Below are positions 6,560 through 7,864 of a DNA stretch of 7,864 nt, in pieces. Source of the DNA: a bacterium. GTDB lineage: Bacteria > DRYD01 > JALUEN01. The notes beneath the pieces are model-generated. The model searched no databases. It was not told where the DNA came from and was given only the letters and a program-made list of their open reading frames with translations. Each line of letters starts with the position of its first letter. Position 1 is the first letter of the stretch. A program made the translations under genes and the position numbers. The stretch spans positions 1-7,864 of the forward strand of contig JALUEN010000163.1 of assembly GCA_027052755.1 (NCBI GenBank), read 5' to 3'.

Positions 6560-6588
6560 TTATATCACCACTATAAACTTCTCTCCTT
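6560..6588 (-). promoter_or_regulatory. Strong ribosome binding site with a three-codon reading frame before the HD-GYP gene
   Basis: AAGGAGAG (6588-6581) is one of the best binding sites in the window, yet it lies about 40 nt before the HD-GYP ATG and cannot serve it. Nine nucleotides downstream is GTG (6571-6569), opening GTG-GTG-ATA-TAA. This could be a leader mini-cistron that holds a ribosome upstream of the HD-GYP start, or a relic of an earlier start. It is low confidence because so short a frame cannot be tested by coding statistics. Confidence 0.25.
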
Positions 6589-6593
6589 AGGTC

Positions 6594-7772
6594 TCAAAGT
6601 CCTTGAGAGGGAGTGGCGATGTGATGACCACGAATTATGAGGTTAGTCACTTTCGCGTTCCAGCTTAACGGGTGATCTGACCATATGACCACGTCAGCTT
6701 GGTAGCCTTCACGTAGATATCCAAGTTTAAGATCACCCTTTGTTAGGGATAGGATCTTCGCTGGATAGGATGTTATCGCTTTCAGAGCCTCTGTAGATGG
6801 AAGCCCTTCTCTGGCGGCTAAAGAGGCTAGGAGATTTAGGTACTTGATGGGGACTACAGGTGCATCTGCAGTGATACTGAAGAGGACCCCGCTCCTGTAA
6901 AGCTCAAGAGGAGTCTTGAAGGATAGCTCCTCTAACTCCCTCTTTGTCCTAGAGGTTAGTGCAGGACCGTTGATAACAGGGATATTCAAATCAGCTAATC
7001 TCTTAGCTATCTTATGGGCTTCAGTACCGTGAACTATGGCTATCTTGATCTGAAATTCCTTAGCTATCCTCATCGCTGTCGCTATATCATCTGCTCGGTG
7101 GGCGTGGATGTGAGCGGGTATATCGCCTTTTAGGAGTTTTAGAAGTGGTTCCTTGACGAAGTCAAAGATCTCGCTGGGATCATTGTTTCTGAGCCTGTTT
7201 CCATAGTGAATAGCCTCATAGAGAGCTTTCCTTATAATAGCAGAAATGCTCATCCTGGTTTGAGGCATCCTCCTCTCCTCACCGTGTACCCTCTTAGGGT
7301 TCTCACCTGTAGCCATCTTTATACAGCTAGGCTCTAATATAACCATATCGTCTATGAGCTTCTCCCCAGGAACCCAAGTGTTTATTAGTACCCCCTGACC
7401 ACCTATGGGGTTAGCTGAGCCTGGGGTTATGTTTAATGCTGTTACCCCGCCCTCTAAGGCATCTTGAAATCCCATATCCCATGGGTTGATCCCATCTATG
7501 GCCCTGAGATGGGGGACTAATGGGTTGCTGTACTCGTTTACATCTTTTCCCTCCCTGCCCTCAGCTTCTTCCTGTAGTCCTACATGGGAGTGTGCATCTA
7601 TCAGACCTGGGGTTACGAACTTCCCCTTGATCACCTTAACTCCTTCAGGTAGATCCCCATCTCTAGGGTCTCTTGTCTTTATCTCGCCATTAGAGATAAG
7701 TAATCTTATATCTCTACCAATTTCCTCGCCATCAAAATACATCTCCGCTTGAACCAAGAGGAGCTCACTCAT
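6594..7772 (-). CDS. Metal-dependent amidohydrolase, imidazolonepropionase-like subgroup
   Basis: The 392-aa protein is a complete amidohydrolase-superfamily enzyme. A small beta-sandwich is made from the N-terminus (1-55) and the last 45 residues, which carry GYLREGYQADVVIW (351-364). A TIM barrel lies between. Visible metal and active-site candidates are the HxH motif His61/His63 (PGLIDAHSHVGL), His223/His225 (HIHAHRADD), His248 (IVHGTEAH) and Asp303 (SITADAPVVP). Subgroup-specific blocks are VPHLRAIDGINP (86-97), ITPGSANPIGGQG (115-127) and IKMATGENPKRV (151-162). These match a group often annotated simply as amidohydrolase or imidazolonepropionase-related. No histidine-degradation genes are nearby, so a role in that pathway is not supported; the substrate is unknown, probably a cyclic amide, an amino-acid derivative or a dipeptide-like compound. 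There is no signal peptide, so it should be cytoplasmic. GGGGGG eight nucleotides before the ATG is the binding site. It is the first protein gene after the tRNA. Confidence 0.9.
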   Translation of the reverse strand: MSELLLVQAEMYFDGEEIGRDIRLLISNGEIKTRDPRDGDLPEGVKVIKGKFVTPGLIDAHSHVGLQEEAEGREGKDVNEYSNPLVPHLRAIDGINPWDMGFQDALEGGVTALNITPGSANPIGGQGVLINTWVPGEKLIDDMVILEPSCIKMATGENPKRVHGEERRMPQTRMSISAIIRKALYEAIHYGNRLRNNDPSEIFDFVKEPLLKLLKGDIPAHIHAHRADDIATAMRIAKEFQIKIAIVHGTEAHKIAKRLADLNIPVINGPALTSRTKRELEELSFKTPLELYRSGVLFSITADAPVVPIKYLNLLASLAAREGLPSTEALKAITSYPAKILSLTKGDLKLGYLREGYQADVVIWSDHPLSWNAKVTNLIIRGHHIATPSQGL

Positions 7773-7784
7773 CTACTTTCCCCC

Positions 7785-7799
7785 CTTCTCATCGAGAAG
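7785..7799 (-). promoter_or_regulatory. Short perfect hairpin before the amidohydrolase binding site
   Basis: CTTCTC and GAGAAG form a 6-bp stem with a GAT loop directly upstream of the G-rich binding site of the amidohydrolase. No U-run follows, so it is not an intrinsic terminator. It could be a processing or stability element between the tRNA and the messenger, or chance. The rest of the 50-nt gap holds only a T6 run right after the tRNA CCA (7821-7816) and AT-rich sequence. Confidence 0.25.
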
Positions 7800-7822
7800 A
7801 TAAGCCTTGAAATATAAAAAAC

Positions 7823-7864
7823 TGGTCGGAGTGGCCGGATTTGAACCGGCGACCTCTGGCCCCC
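7823..7864 (-). tRNA. 3' part of a tRNA, probably tRNA-Pro (5' half outside window)
   Basis: The minus strand shows a complete T-arm (GCCGG, loop TTCAAAT, CCGGC), the 3' acceptor strand CACTCCG, discriminator A73 and an encoded CCA end. Before it are a five-base variable loop (AGGTC) and the 3' anticodon stem (GCCAG), preceded by GGG at positions 36-38. The 3' strand implies a 5' acceptor strand CGGAGTG; a C1-G72 pair with A73 is typical of bacterial tRNA-Pro, and G36 with G37 fits an NGG anticodon. The first two anticodon bases lie beyond the window, so the identity is an inference. It lies 50 nt upstream of the amidohydrolase on the same strand and may be co-transcribed with it. Confidence 0.9.

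Noticed and set aside
6543..6569. Direct repeat of ATATCACC (19-nt period) as an operator
   Set aside because: On the coding strand it reads GGTGATAT, which is explained by the GGTGAT-type ribosome binding site; two 8-bp copies alone do not support a protein-binding site.
7811..7822. T6 and TATATT-like sequence after the tRNA as a terminator or a promoter -10 box
   Set aside because: No stem directly precedes the T-run, and the position 17 nt upstream reads TCCGGC inside the tRNA, which is nothing like a -35 box.
1..7864. Archaeal origin, suggested by AGA/AGG and ATA codon use
   Set aside because: HD-GYP, CvpA and PerM-type genes, G-rich bacterial ribosome binding sites and a CCA-encoding C1-G72 type tRNA-Pro all point to a bacterium.
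1..7864. Mobile element, CRISPR array, prophage or defence island
   Set aside because: No transposase, integrase, terminal repeats, spaced direct repeats or nuclease/toxin genes are visible; composition is even across the window.

Overview
The window looks like bacterial chromosome, probably from a thermophilic or otherwise AT-leaning lineage. Three points favour a bacterium: a CCA-encoding tRNA with a C1-G72 type acceptor end, an HD-GYP cyclic-di-GMP phosphodiesterase, and a CvpA/PerM-type membrane gene pair. Arginine is mostly AGA/AGG, ATA isoleucine codons are common, and the coding strand is purine-rich with many Lys/Glu residues; these traits are typical of thermophiles but do not prove it. 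I cannot name a genus.

Everything I can support is on the minus strand, so transcription runs from high to low coordinates. It begins with the 3' half of a tRNA (probably tRNA-Pro) at the right edge. Eight genes follow in order: a metal-dependent amidohydrolase; a membrane-anchored GAF/HD-GYP protein; a 187-aa protein of unknown family; a TPR-type helical-repeat protein; a small stand-alone nucleotidyltransferase; a CvpA-family membrane protein; an AI-2E/PerM-family transporter; and the first 156 residues of an unrecognised protein cut by the left edge. Gaps between them are 54, 31, 17, 27, -4, 3 and 36 nt. No convincing internal terminator or promoter is visible, so this is most simply one operon, or the main part of one. 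No stretch longer than about 60 nt lacks a gene.

The common theme appears to be the cell envelope and c-di-GMP signalling: one membrane-bound c-di-GMP hydrolase, two multi-pass membrane proteins, a TPR scaffold, a sugar- or cofactor-nucleotidyltransferase-like enzyme and two unknown proteins. That functional link is inference from gene order. The most specific new observation is at the gene junctions. The start codon and ribosome binding site of the TPR gene lie in an inverted-repeat structure whose other arm is the last codons of the upstream gene. The leftmost junction has a similar 7-bp stem that covers part of its ribosome binding site. The CvpA and transporter genes share one reading frame and are separated by only TAG-GAG. 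Together these suggest that translation along the operon is coupled. No mobile element, CRISPR array or defence system was seen.
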